NCBI GenBank assembly: GCA_023401495.1
Contig: JAEXDU010000006.1
Span: 1 to 15,414 of the forward strand
Direction of reading: 5' to 3'
Origin: Bacillota bacterium
GTDB lineage: Bacteria; Bacillota; Clostridia; Oscillospirales; Acutalibacteraceae
Length of the DNA: 15,414 nt
Program-made: the position numbers and the translations under genes
Shown: one piece after another, positions 1-6,653 of the stretch
Layout: each line of letters opens with the position of its first letter
Numbering within the stretch: position 1 is the stretch's first letter
Notes under the pieces: generated by a model
Databases searched by the model: none
The model's input: only the letters and a program-made list of their open reading frames with translations
Told to the model about the DNA's origin: nothing

Positions 1-363
1 ATTTTTCAATACAAACAGCAGTCTGTATCCACTATGTCGCGCGGGGAGCAGCTGATTCTTCTGTTCGATGAAGTCATAAAGAATCTTCATCATGCTTCTC
101 TGCTGATGAAGCAGAACGATTATACCAATTCTGAAAAATGCACCGAAAAGTGCAAAAACATTTTTCAGTATCTTTCTTCCGTACTGAACTTTAAGTATCC
201 GATTTCGAAAGAGCTGTATGATTTATACTACTTCTGCAATCAGCAGATCATTCGTTCAGAAATCCGCCGCGACCCGCAGCTTTTGGATGATCTGCTCCCG
301 CTTGTCAACGAGATGCGCGATACCTGGGTACAGGCGGAAAAACTGGTTCATATGAAGAAATAA
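1..363 (+). CDS. fliS: Flagellar export chaperone FliS (5' end cut by window)
   Basis: FliS binds the C-terminal helices of flagellin in the cytosol, keeps it from polymerising early and delivers it to the flagellar type III export gate. The reading frame is open from base 1, and the residues before the first internal Met (IFQYKQQSVSTM) match the conserved FliS N-terminus (family pattern: YxxxxV, then a Ser/Thr-rich stretch, then LLxLLYD). The ATG at 34 is therefore internal, and only a few N-terminal residues lie outside the window. The visible part is 120 residues, close to the usual 120-135, and is all-helical in character, with RGEQLILLFDEVI as the core helix. A second chaperone-like gene follows 30 bases later, probably in the same flagellar operon. 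Family assignment is strong; the exact start is not visible. Confidence 0.9.
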   Translation: MFQYKQQSVSTMSRGEQLILLFDEVIKNLHHASLLMKQNDYTNSEKCTEKCKNIFQYLSSVLNFKYPISKELYDLYYFCNQQIIRSEIRRDPQLLDDLLPLVNEMRDTWVQAEKLVHMKK

Positions 364-393
364 AGAATACCGCAGAAAAGATTGGAGTATATC

Positions 394-834
394 ATGCTTA
401 CACAGGACATTTTGGTATGCCTGGAGCAAAAGAAAATCCTGATGGAACAGATTTTGAACATCACCAAACAGATGGAGGTTCAGTCGCTGGAAGAAACAGT
501 TGATCTGGACTTGCTGCTGGAACAGCGTGGTCAGCTGATGCAGCGGGTGGACAAATGCAACCTTCTGATTCGATCGCAAACAGAGCTTCAAGACTCCGCT
601 GAACAGGAAAGACTGCGCGATTTGATGTCTTTGCAGTTAGAAGAGGAAACCTGTTCCCCGGACGAAAAACGAGCCCTGAATTTGGTTTCTGAAATCAATG
701 CACTGTTCCGCCAGGCTGCCGCTCTCAATCGTTCCACAATGGATCTTTTGTTGGTACAGCGTGAGAATTCAAAGAAACAGCTTGCCGAACTGAAACAGCA
801 GGGTGAGCAGAACAACTTGTTTACTTACCAGTAA
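394..834 (+). CDS. FliT/FlgN-like flagellar chaperone
   Basis: Predicted 146-residue, mostly helical, coiled-coil-prone protein without membrane segments or a signal peptide. It is rich in Leu, Gln and Glu, with an LxxRGxLMxxV segment near residues 45-55 that resembles FlgN/FliT-type chaperones. Those proteins escort hook-associated or capping proteins (FlgK/FlgL or FliD) to the export apparatus. Position supports this, since small FliT/FlgN-like genes often follow fliS in Firmicutes. I chose ATG 394 because GGAG at 384-387 sits 6 bases upstream. A longer reading from TTG 382 would start on top of that ribosome binding site. The partner (FliD or FlgK/L) cannot be decided from sequence alone. 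A terminator follows immediately, so this is probably the last gene of the flagellar unit. Confidence 0.65.
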   Translation: MLTQDILVCLEQKKILMEQILNITKQMEVQSLEETVDLDLLLEQRGQLMQRVDKCNLLIRSQTELQDSAEQERLRDLMSLQLEEETCSPDEKRALNLVSEINALFRQAAALNRSTMDLLLVQRENSKKQLAELKQQGEQNNLFTYQ

Positions 835-845
835 GCAGCCCGGCA

Positions 846-890
846 AAGGCATAGTGTTCCGGCAGAGACGGACACTATGCCTTGTTTTTT
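846..890 (+). terminator. Rho-independent terminator after the flagellar genes
   Basis: AAGGCATAGTGTTCC pairs with GGACACTATGCCTT (one bulged T, about 14 pairs, loop of about 9) and is followed by TTGTTTTTT. It lies 12 bases after the stop of the FliT/FlgN-like gene and closes the fliS operon. Confidence 0.9.
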
Positions 891-928
891 CGTTCCAAAG
901 CGTGTAAAATGAGAACAATATAGTACTT

Positions 929-997
929 ACCGCTTTAAAAAAGTGAGTGATTCCTTCCTCCGCCTGTGGCGGAGGAAGGAATCACTGTACCTGCATC
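929..997 (+). repeat. Dispersed double-hairpin repeat, copy A
   Basis: An intergenic element of about 69 bp. It has a small imperfect stem (CCGCT at 930-934 with AGTGA at 942-946, A-rich loop) followed by a perfect 18-bp stem: GTGATTCCTTCCTCCGCC at 947-964, loop TGT, and its reverse complement at 968-985. No T-run follows, so it is not a simple terminator. The same order of blocks (ACCGCT, AAAAAG, the TTCCTCC..GCC stem, CTGT, then ATC) recurs at 7980-8045. This indicates a dispersed, REP-like or miniature palindromic repeat. The function is unknown. Confidence 0.75.
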
Positions 998-1075
998 AGA
1001 CTGTTTGAAAATGAATTGACTGTACAGGTTTTTTGAAAGCAACATCATTACAAGAAAGGACCTATTCTGTTTTCC

Positions 1076-1885
1076 ATGATTTTCGATATGCATGTTCACA
1101 TGTTCCCAGATTTTCTGGCCAAAAAAGCACTTTCCGGAATTGGTGAGACCAGTCATGTTCCCCCCGTGACAAAGGCCACGCTTTCCGACACCAGAGACCG
1201 TTTGAAGGAATGGGGGATTTCCGGCGCGGCTGTCATGAATATTGCTACCAAACCGGAACAGCAGACCAACGTGAATGACTGGGCCGCGGAGGTTCAGGAT
1301 GATTTCTTTTACTGCTTTGGCTCGGTTCATCCGGACGCACCGGACGCCGTCGAGGAGCTTTGGCGCATTCGTGACCTGGGGCTTTACGGGGTCAAGCTGC
1401 ACCCGGAGTACCAGCGCTTCTTCGTCGATGACAAAAAGGCATACCCGGTCTATGACGCGCTGCAGGAATTGGGGCTGCCCGTTACCTTTCACGCGGGGTG
1501 GGACCCGGTTTCCCCCAATGTGGTGCACACGCCGCCAAAGGCTCTGGCAAAGGTGGCGCGGAATTTCCCGCGCATGACCATTATCGCGGCGCATATGGGC
1601 GGAATGAGGCGCAGCGAAGAGGCCGAGGAATACCTGATCGGTATGGAGAATGTTTATCTCGACACCTCGATGTCTTACCTGCTCATAGACCCGGAACAGG
1701 CCAAACGAATGATCCTGCATCACGGTTCGGACAGAGTGCTCTATGCCAGCGACTGCCCTTGGAGCCTGCCGAAAGAACAGATGCGCTACCTGGAACAGCT
1801 GGATCTGCCGGATCGCATGCTGGAGGACATTTACTGGAACAATGCCCGCCGGCTGTTGGGTCTGGACGAAATCTCCGGGCAGTAA
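1076..1885 (+). CDS. Amidohydrolase family protein (TIM-barrel metal-dependent hydrolase)
   Basis: A 269-residue cytosolic enzyme of the amidohydrolase_2 type (PF04909-like). Metal-site residues are in the expected order: H6 and H8 in DMHVHMF, K107 in GVKLHPEY, H139 in TFHAGW, H173 in AAHMGG, and the catalytic D226 in YASDCPW. Members hydrolyse or decarboxylate varied small substrates; the substrate here cannot be predicted. The length is normal for the compact members. ATG 1076 directly gives the HxH strand, but the Shine-Dalgarno-like GAAAGGA (1054-1060) is 15 bases away. An in-frame CTG at 1067 would be better spaced but is a rare start. galE follows after 26 bases on the same strand, so the two are probably co-transcribed. 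Confidence 0.85.
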   Translation: MIFDMHVHMFPDFLAKKALSGIGETSHVPPVTKATLSDTRDRLKEWGISGAAVMNIATKPEQQTNVNDWAAEVQDDFFYCFGSVHPDAPDAVEELWRIRDLGLYGVKLHPEYQRFFVDDKKAYPVYDALQELGLPVTFHAGWDPVSPNVVHTPPKALAKVARNFPRMTIIAAHMGGMRRSEEAEEYLIGMENVYLDTSMSYLLIDPEQAKRMILHHGSDRVLYASDCPWSLPKEQMRYLEQLDLPDRMLEDIYWNNARRLLGLDEISGQ

Positions 1886-1911
1886 CCCGGAACAAAGCGG
1901 AGGATATTCCG

Positions 1912-2946
1912 ATGAGAAATATTATGGTCACCGGCGGCGCCGGTTTTATTGGGAGCCACACCTGCGTGGAGCTGCTGCAGAACGGTTACGATATCTGTGT
2001 AGTGGATAACTTCAGCAACTCCTCCCCTGCCGCACTGGACGCGGTGCGCACGATTACCGGCCGCGATTTCCCGTCCTATTGCTGCGATCTGCTGGAGGAA
2101 GAGAAATTGGGGCGGATTTTCGACGAACAGCAGATTGACGCGGTCATTCATTTCGCGGGCCTGAAAGCCGTGGGAGAAAGCGTTCAAAAGCCTGTTCTGT
2201 ATTATCACAACAACGTGACCGGCACCCTGAATCTGCTGCGGCAGATGGAGCTGCACGGCGTCAGGCGACTGGTATTCAGCTCCTCCGCCACGGTATACGG
2301 GGAAAACAATCCTATCCCTTACCGGGAGGACATGCCTACCGGGCAAACCACGAATCCTTACGGCACAACGAAAGCGATGATCGAACAGATTTTGCAGGAC
2401 CTTTGCAAAAGCGACAGCCGCTGGAACACCATGCTGCTGCGCTACTTCAACCCGATCGGCGCGCACCCCAGCGGATTGATCGGAGAAAATCCGAACGGCA
2501 TCCCCAATAACCTGATGCCGTACATCATGCGGGTTGCGCAGGGCTCCCTGCCTTATTTGAACGTGTTCGGCAACGACTACCCCACCCGCGACGGCACCGG
2601 CGTGCGGGATTATATTCACGTCTGTGATCTCGCTGTGGGCCATGGCAAAGCGCTGGATGCGCTGTTTGCACAGGAGGGCGCCAGCATCTACAACCTGGGA
2701 ACAGGGCACGGAAGCTCCGTTCTGGAGGTCGTAAAAACCTTTGAGCAGGAATCGGGAGTGCCTGTGCCGTACCAGTTTGCCCCCCGGCGGGCCGGCGATC
2801 TGCCGGAATACTACGCCGACGCTGCCAAGGCACAAGAAGAGCTTGGCTGGCAGGCCCGTTATACATTGGCCGATATGTGCCGCGACTCCTGGAATTTCAT
2901 CCGCAAACAAGGAGCCACGGAAAAGAAAGCAGGTGATTCGGAATGA
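1912..2946 (+). CDS. galE: UDP-glucose 4-epimerase GalE
   Basis: Interconverts UDP-glucose and UDP-galactose (Leloir pathway; it also supplies UDP-galactose for surface glycans), using tightly bound NAD in the cytosol. The 344-residue extended short-chain dehydrogenase has the Rossmann motif TGGAGFIGSH at residues 7-16, a VVDNFSNSS turn that reads the NAD adenosine, catalytic Ser in VFSSSATVYG (about S124/S125), and the YxxxK pair Y150/K154 in NPYGTTK. These match E. coli GalE numbering (S124, Y149, K153) with an offset of one. The later RYFNPIGAH and GTGVRDYIHV segments are also typical of GalE. The frame is open from 1498, but the true start is ATG 1912, 8 bases after GGAGG (1899-1903), since the earlier part overlaps the amidohydrolase gene. 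Its stop overlaps the next start. Confidence 0.96.
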   Translation: MRNIMVTGGAGFIGSHTCVELLQNGYDICVVDNFSNSSPAALDAVRTITGRDFPSYCCDLLEEEKLGRIFDEQQIDAVIHFAGLKAVGESVQKPVLYYHNNVTGTLNLLRQMELHGVRRLVFSSSATVYGENNPIPYREDMPTGQTTNPYGTTKAMIEQILQDLCKSDSRWNTMLLRYFNPIGAHPSGLIGENPNGIPNNLMPYIMRVAQGSLPYLNVFGNDYPTRDGTGVRDYIHVCDLAVGHGKALDALFAQEGASIYNLGTGHGSSVLEVVKTFEQESGVPVPYQFAPRRAGDLPEYYADAAKAQEELGWQARYTLADMCRDSWNFIRKQGATEKKAGDSE

Positions 2947-3365
2947 ACCTTACCATTGAATATAGCTGCGATCAGATCGACTGGAAAGAGCTGACTCATG
3001 TCGTCGAAACCGCGGGCCTTGCCCCTCACACGCCTGAGATGTTCCAAAAGGCATTTGAAAACAGCTTTGCCGTTGTTTTTCTGCGGGATGGGCAGCGCCT
3101 GATCGGCTGTGCACGCGCCCTTTCTGACGGGGTGGTTCAATCTGCCCTTTACGATGTCGCCCTGCTGCCCGAATATCAGGGGCAGGGGCTCGGCAGAACC
3201 TTGCTGGAGGAGATGCTCCGGCAATTGCCGGACGGCAATACCATCTTATACGCATCCCCGGGGAAAGAAACCTTTTACGAGCGTTTCGGCTTCGGCCGCC
3301 TGAAAACGGGAATGGGGAAATTCCTTGACCCGGAACGCGTCCGCCAAAGAGGGATGCTCGAATAA
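2943..3365 (+). CDS. GNAT family N-acetyltransferase
   Basis: A 140-residue GCN5-related acyltransferase that uses acetyl-CoA to modify an amine; the substrate is unknown. Motif A is clear: strand beta4 at residues 69-76 (LYDVALLP), then the pyrophosphate-binding loop QGQGLG at 79-84 and helix RTLLEEML. The C-terminal FYERFGF at 111-117 is the usual motif B end. The start overlaps the galE stop as ATGA (2943-2946), with an AGGTGA-like site at 2931-2936, so translation is probably coupled to galE. The link to galactose metabolism is positional only. The gene ends at a strong two-way terminator. Confidence 0.88.
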   Translation: MNLTIEYSCDQIDWKELTHVVETAGLAPHTPEMFQKAFENSFAVVFLRDGQRLIGCARALSDGVVQSALYDVALLPEYQGQGLGRTLLEEMLRQLPDGNTILYASPGKETFYERFGFGRLKTGMGKFLDPERVRQRGMLE

Positions 3366-3400
3366 AAAAATGGCCCCGCCAATTGGCGGGGCCATTTTTT
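3365..3400. terminator. Bidirectional terminator between convergent genes
   Basis: A perfect palindrome: AAAAAATGGCCCCGCC, loop AATT, and the reverse complement. There is a GC-rich 10-bp core with an A-run on one side and a T-run on the other, so it can terminate in both directions. It overlaps the stop codons of both the GNAT gene (plus) and the cyclase gene (minus). Confidence 0.95.
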
Positions 3401-5735
3401 ATACTTCTTCTGTTTGAGCAGAGGGGGCAATCCCCTTTTCAGGCTCTTCTTTTGCTTCCCTGTGATAGTAAGCAAAGCGGCTGATCAGCCCGGCCAGAAC
3501 CATCAGCGACGCGGATTCGCTCCGATTCCATGTGCGGTTAGTCGTCACATCGTCGCAGCCGACAAAGCCGCGGATACTTCCCCGCTGATCGTACAGCACA
3601 CAGTGCAGTGTGGAACGTGTGGAAGGACTCTGCTTTAAAAAGTAGGTATCCTCCGTCTCCCGCACATCATAACAGCGGAACAGGCCCCATTCATCAAAGC
3701 ACTGGTAATGCAGCCCCAGCTCTTCCAGCGAAAGCTTCTGCGCCCTGCCGAAGATCGCCTCCACATTCGGCGCACACCATTCACATGTCACGGTACATTG
3801 CAGGCGGTCCTCCGAGCATTCCACCAGATACACACGGCCAACGCTCAATACCCGGCCGATCATTCGCAAAACCGAGCCCATCTCGTCGGGGCTCCCGCCC
3901 GAGGTGAGAAGCTCTTCCGTCGCTTCAAACACAAGGTGTGGGTCGACCCGGTAATCCGGCGTTATATCGCGGTGAATTTCAGTCACGTAAGAGGCTGTTT
4001 TTAAAGCGCTCAAATCATGTTCAAGTTCTGCGATTTTAGAATAAAAGACCATGTCGCCTTTCCCATGGCGCTTTGAAACATACAGCGCCTGATCGGCCTT
4101 ATGGAACAGCTCCTCATATTCCGTTCCATCCAGAGGAGAAAGGGAAACACCCACGCTCGCGCTGAGCAGGTGCTGCATATTCGACAGGGATTCGGACTGC
4201 TGGAACAGGCGGCAGACCTCCTGTGCCTTTTCTCGGATGGTATTGAGATTCTTCTCTCCGCGCAGAAAAACGAGGAATTCATCGCCGCCGATTCGGCCGA
4301 CTACCCCTTTTTCTTCAAACTTCAGCTTTAATATCCGCGAAAACTCCACCAGTACGGCGTCGCCGTGCAAATGGCCATAGGTGTCGTTGATCTCTTTGAA
4401 ATTGTCGATATCGATTATCAGGATCGCATGGCTGCGGTCCGATTCATAGGAAAGGTACTGGCGGATCAGAGTCTCCGTCATCGTTTTATTGTACAGCTTG
4501 GTAAACGGGTCCCTTTGGGCACGCTCTACCAGCTCAAGCATTTCTTCCTTCTGGCGGTTCATGTTGACGGCTTTCCCCACCATCCTGGTGATGCGGCCGG
4601 AATCATCCGTGATCGCGGCACCGATCAGATGATACCAATAATACCTGCCGTCTTTGTGGCGAAAGCGAAGGATCGTGTTGGACATTTTGATATTGTTGCG
4701 CAGGTTTTGGATCAAATCGACAAAAACGGGAATATCCGCGGGATACACGCTTTTTTCCCGCAAAACCTTTTCGCTGTACTGGCTGATGACAGCCGGCACC
4801 CCGGTCAAATTGGCATACTTGTCTGACAGACGGAGCGTGTCGGTCAGAACGTCGTAATCGAACAGGATATCTTCTGAGACGCTTTGCCGGATGATATTGC
4901 GCTGATCGTGCTGGAGTTCGTGCATGATCCTGCGGTAGCTGGTATTGTCGCTCACCAGCATCTGGATTTCCCAGCCGTTCTGTGTTTTGTCGATCACAGA
5001 AATCTGCGCCGTTGCCCAGACATAGGAGCCGTCTTTTCGCTGGATTTTATACTCGCACGTCAGCGGTCGGCCAGCCCCCTGAGACAGCCAGTCGAGGATT
5101 TGGCGAAACATCTTCTGGTGATTCCCCGCATAGACCTTGCAAATCCCCGTCGGGGAACGCTCAAGCTGCAGATATTGCTCCCTGGTGTAACCGAAAATCC
5201 GGAAATAGTTGTCCGAAGCGTCGATAAAAGTGAATCGCTTTTTATCGAAACCCGCGATCAGAACACCGCCGGCAATCCCCCGGATCAGGGCTTTCAGCCG
5301 AGCTCTCGCCTTTTTTGCCTCCTGACACTCATTGATCTCGTCTGTTATATCCATGAGCGTGCAGACAAGCTCGCCCCTGTCGTTTCGGGTTCCATATTCC
5401 ATGCAGTATGCTTCGCCCCTGTCCCTGGTAAGGACGCGGTATCTGACATAAAAAAATCCGGCAGCGGCAGTCTGATCTTCCACAGAGGAATAAAAAGTCT
5501 GCCGATCTTCCGGATGCACCAGTCTACAGTAGTCTTGCTGAAATGTTTCTTCGAATTCTTTTCTCGTATAGCCAAAGAGTGCAAGGCAGCCGTCGCTGAT
5601 CTGCAAAACGCGAGACCGCGGCCTCTTTTCCCCTGTTTTCTTGCGAACCATCGCAATGCTTTGATTCCAATTCTGAAACGTTTCAGAAACAGAAGCGGGT
5701 ACCCCCTGCATTTCTCTCTTTTTCTCTTTCCCCAT
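3399..5735 (-). CDS. Diguanylate cyclase, PAS-PAS-PAS-GGDEF-GAF
   Basis: Makes cyclic di-GMP from two GTP; this messenger usually favours sessile over swimming life. The 778-residue protein has no membrane segment, so it is cytosolic. Approximate domains: PAS 40-135 (LALFGYTRKEF), PAS 150-270 (YFRIFGYTREQ, then EYKIQRKDGSYVW), PAS 285-395 (FRHKDGRYYWY), GGDEF 400-568, GAF-like 600-755. The catalytic motif is intact: GGDEF at 483-487, metal Asp in IDIDNFK (440s), and YGHLHGD for substrate. The RxxD inhibitory I-site expected at 474-477 reads EEKG, so product inhibition is probably lost. An upstream in-frame ATG at 5792 exists, but it coincides with the predicted transcription start. ATG 5735 has GGGAG 10 bases upstream and is preferred. 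No EAL domain is present. Confidence 0.9.
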   Translation of the reverse strand: MGKEKKREMQGVPASVSETFQNWNQSIAMVRKKTGEKRPRSRVLQISDGCLALFGYTRKEFEETFQQDYCRLVHPEDRQTFYSSVEDQTAAAGFFYVRYRVLTRDRGEAYCMEYGTRNDRGELVCTLMDITDEINECQEAKKARARLKALIRGIAGGVLIAGFDKKRFTFIDASDNYFRIFGYTREQYLQLERSPTGICKVYAGNHQKMFRQILDWLSQGAGRPLTCEYKIQRKDGSYVWATAQISVIDKTQNGWEIQMLVSDNTSYRRIMHELQHDQRNIIRQSVSEDILFDYDVLTDTLRLSDKYANLTGVPAVISQYSEKVLREKSVYPADIPVFVDLIQNLRNNIKMSNTILRFRHKDGRYYWYHLIGAAITDDSGRITRMVGKAVNMNRQKEEMLELVERAQRDPFTKLYNKTMTETLIRQYLSYESDRSHAILIIDIDNFKEINDTYGHLHGDAVLVEFSRILKLKFEEKGVVGRIGGDEFLVFLRGEKNLNTIREKAQEVCRLFQQSESLSNMQHLLSASVGVSLSPLDGTEYEELFHKADQALYVSKRHGKGDMVFYSKIAELEHDLSALKTASYVTEIHRDITPDYRVDPHLVFEATEELLTSGGSPDEMGSVLRMIGRVLSVGRVYLVECSEDRLQCTVTCEWCAPNVEAIFGRAQKLSLEELGLHYQCFDEWGLFRCYDVRETEDTYFLKQSPSTRSTLHCVLYDQRGSIRGFVGCDDVTTNRTWNRSESASLMVLAGLISRFAYYHREAKEEPEKGIAPSAQTEEV

Positions 5736-5754
5736 AAAAGGCCGTCTCCCATAC

Positions 5755-5774
5755 ATTGCCGTTCTTACGGCAAT
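5755..5774 (-). promoter_or_regulatory. Perfect hairpin in the cyclase 5' leader
   Basis: ATTGCCGT, loop of 4, ACGGCAAT. This perfect 8-bp inverted repeat lies between the predicted promoter and the preferred start codon, about 20 bases before that start. It could be a transcriptional operator or an RNA hairpin that affects translation or stability. It does not look like a c-di-GMP riboswitch, and it is not followed by a T-run. Confidence 0.5.
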
Positions 5775-5797
5775 AAAAATCAGTGATAACATCTAAA

Positions 5798-5826
5798 ATT
5801 ATAACTGATCCTTTGGGGGATTACAA
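5798..5826 (-). promoter_or_regulatory. Sigma-A-like promoter of the cyclase gene
   Basis: On the minus strand TTGTAA (5826-5821), a 17-base spacer, then a consensus TATAAT (5803-5798). Transcription would begin near 5791, which makes ATG 5792 unusable as a normal start and leaves a leader of about 56 bases before ATG 5735. Confidence 0.7.
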
Positions 5827-5918
5827 CGGCAACGCGTTGAATCACTCAAAAATAAATCAGGGAGATTTCTTGTTTTTTAGGGCATATTGCCGAGATTTTA
5901 CACCTATAACGAGTAAAA

Positions 5919-6551
5919 TCACCCTTTTTCTTTCTCGCTTTTCTTTGCGATCCTTGTTTTGTAAAAGAAGATCGCACCTACAACAAACAGAATAATCAAC
6001 ACAACGAGAGTGGCGTGCGCATACAGGTCGATATATCCTGCAACGCGTTCCCACGATTCCCCTGCGAACACGCCCAGATGCACCAATACGGTATTCCACA
6101 AAAAGGTACCCGCGGTGGTGTACAGCAGAAACACGCCCATCGACATTTTTGTCATTCCGGCCGGGATGGAAATCAGGCTACGGATGATCGGGATAAAGCG
6201 GCAGGCAAAAACGGTGATTCTTCCCTTTTTCTCAAACCAATGTGCCGCGCGCTCCACGTCTTCGCGTTTAAAATGCAGCATCTGGCCCAAACGCCCATCG
6301 AGCCAGCCTTCAATGCGTTCCGGCGGGAAAAATCGCCCGATACTGTACAACACCAGGGCGCCGATCACTGCGCCGACGGTGGCTGCGATCACCACACCCC
6401 ATACCTTCATATCCGTATATGTGGTCGAAAAGCCGCCAAAGGTCAAAATCACTTCGGAGGGGATCGGGGGAAATATATTCTCTATGGCAATCAGCAGCAT
6501 AATTCCAATATATCCAAACTGATTCATGGTCTGGATGATCCATTCCTGCAT
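5919..6551 (-). CDS. DedA family (SNARE-associated, VTT-domain) membrane protein
   Basis: A 210-residue polytopic inner-membrane protein. Family landmarks are present: E24 followed by PPIPSE (28-33) in the first re-entrant region, the second conserved block CRFIPIIR (117-124), and PAG at 130-132. Hydrophobic spans are about 13-30, 52-72, 140-162 and 178-198, with a Lys-rich cytoplasmic tail. Some DedA relatives in Firmicutes recycle undecaprenyl phosphate across the membrane and others support membrane potential or lipid scrambling. Which applies here is inference only. AAAGGAG lies 9 bases before the ATG. It sits 102 bases downstream of the AI-2E-type gene on the same strand, possibly with its own control region (see the palindrome at 6624-6648). 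No convincing terminator follows. Confidence 0.9.
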   Translation of the reverse strand: MQEWIIQTMNQFGYIGIMLLIAIENIFPPIPSEVILTFGGFSTTYTDMKVWGVVIAATVGAVIGALVLYSIGRFFPPERIEGWLDGRLGQMLHFKREDVERAAHWFEKKGRITVFACRFIPIIRSLISIPAGMTKMSMGVFLLYTTAGTFLWNTVLVHLGVFAGESWERVAGYIDLYAHATLVVLIILFVVGAIFFYKTRIAKKSEKEKG

Positions 6552-6623
6552 TGCAACGTGCTCCTTTCCTGTGTTCCTGCGATTTCACGATTCCGATGAT
6601 AGCAGAAACATGACAGGCAGACA

Positions 6624-6648
6624 TGACGAAAGTGTAAACTTTCAGTCA
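6624..6648. promoter_or_regulatory. Imperfect palindrome between the AI-2E-type and DedA genes
   Basis: TGACGAAAGT, loop GTAA, ACTTTCaGTCA: two 10-base arms with one extra A on the right. It has no adjacent T-run, so it is a poor terminator. On the minus strand it overlaps a TTGACT hexamer (6650-6645), which could be a -35 element, but no good -10 lies 16-18 bases further. It may be an operator or an mRNA-end hairpin. Confidence 0.4.
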
Positions 6649-6653
6649 ACATT

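Noticed and set aside
947..985. Copy A long hairpin as a terminator
   Set aside because: A better terminator already lies at 846-890, the hairpin has no following T-run, and its sequence recurs elsewhere as a repeat.
1016..1044. Promoter for the amidohydrolase-galE unit
   Set aside because: TTGACT at 1016-1021 is a fair -35, but no acceptable -10 lies 16-18 bases downstream.
1498..1911. N-terminal extension of the galE frame
   Set aside because: It overlaps the amidohydrolase gene. GGAGG 8 bases before ATG 1912 and the normal GalE N-terminus there decide the start.
1831..2910. 359-codon open frame on the minus strand across galE
   Set aside because: Antisense shadow of a well-supported GalE; no recognisable domain and no ribosome binding site of note.
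4884..5786. 300-codon plus-strand frame opposite the cyclase PAS region
   Set aside because: It is opposite an intact PAS-GGDEF protein, and its translation shows no family features.
5735..5820. c-di-GMP riboswitch before the cyclase gene
   Set aside because: The leader is only about 56 bases and lacks the conserved GEMM core; only a simple hairpin is visible.
5855..5920. Possible terminator of the dedA gene
   Set aside because: There is an AT-rich 8-bp inverted repeat GATTTTAC/GTAAAATC with an 11-base loop, and a 5-bp stem AAATC/GATTT before ATTTTT on the minus strand. Both are too weak to call.
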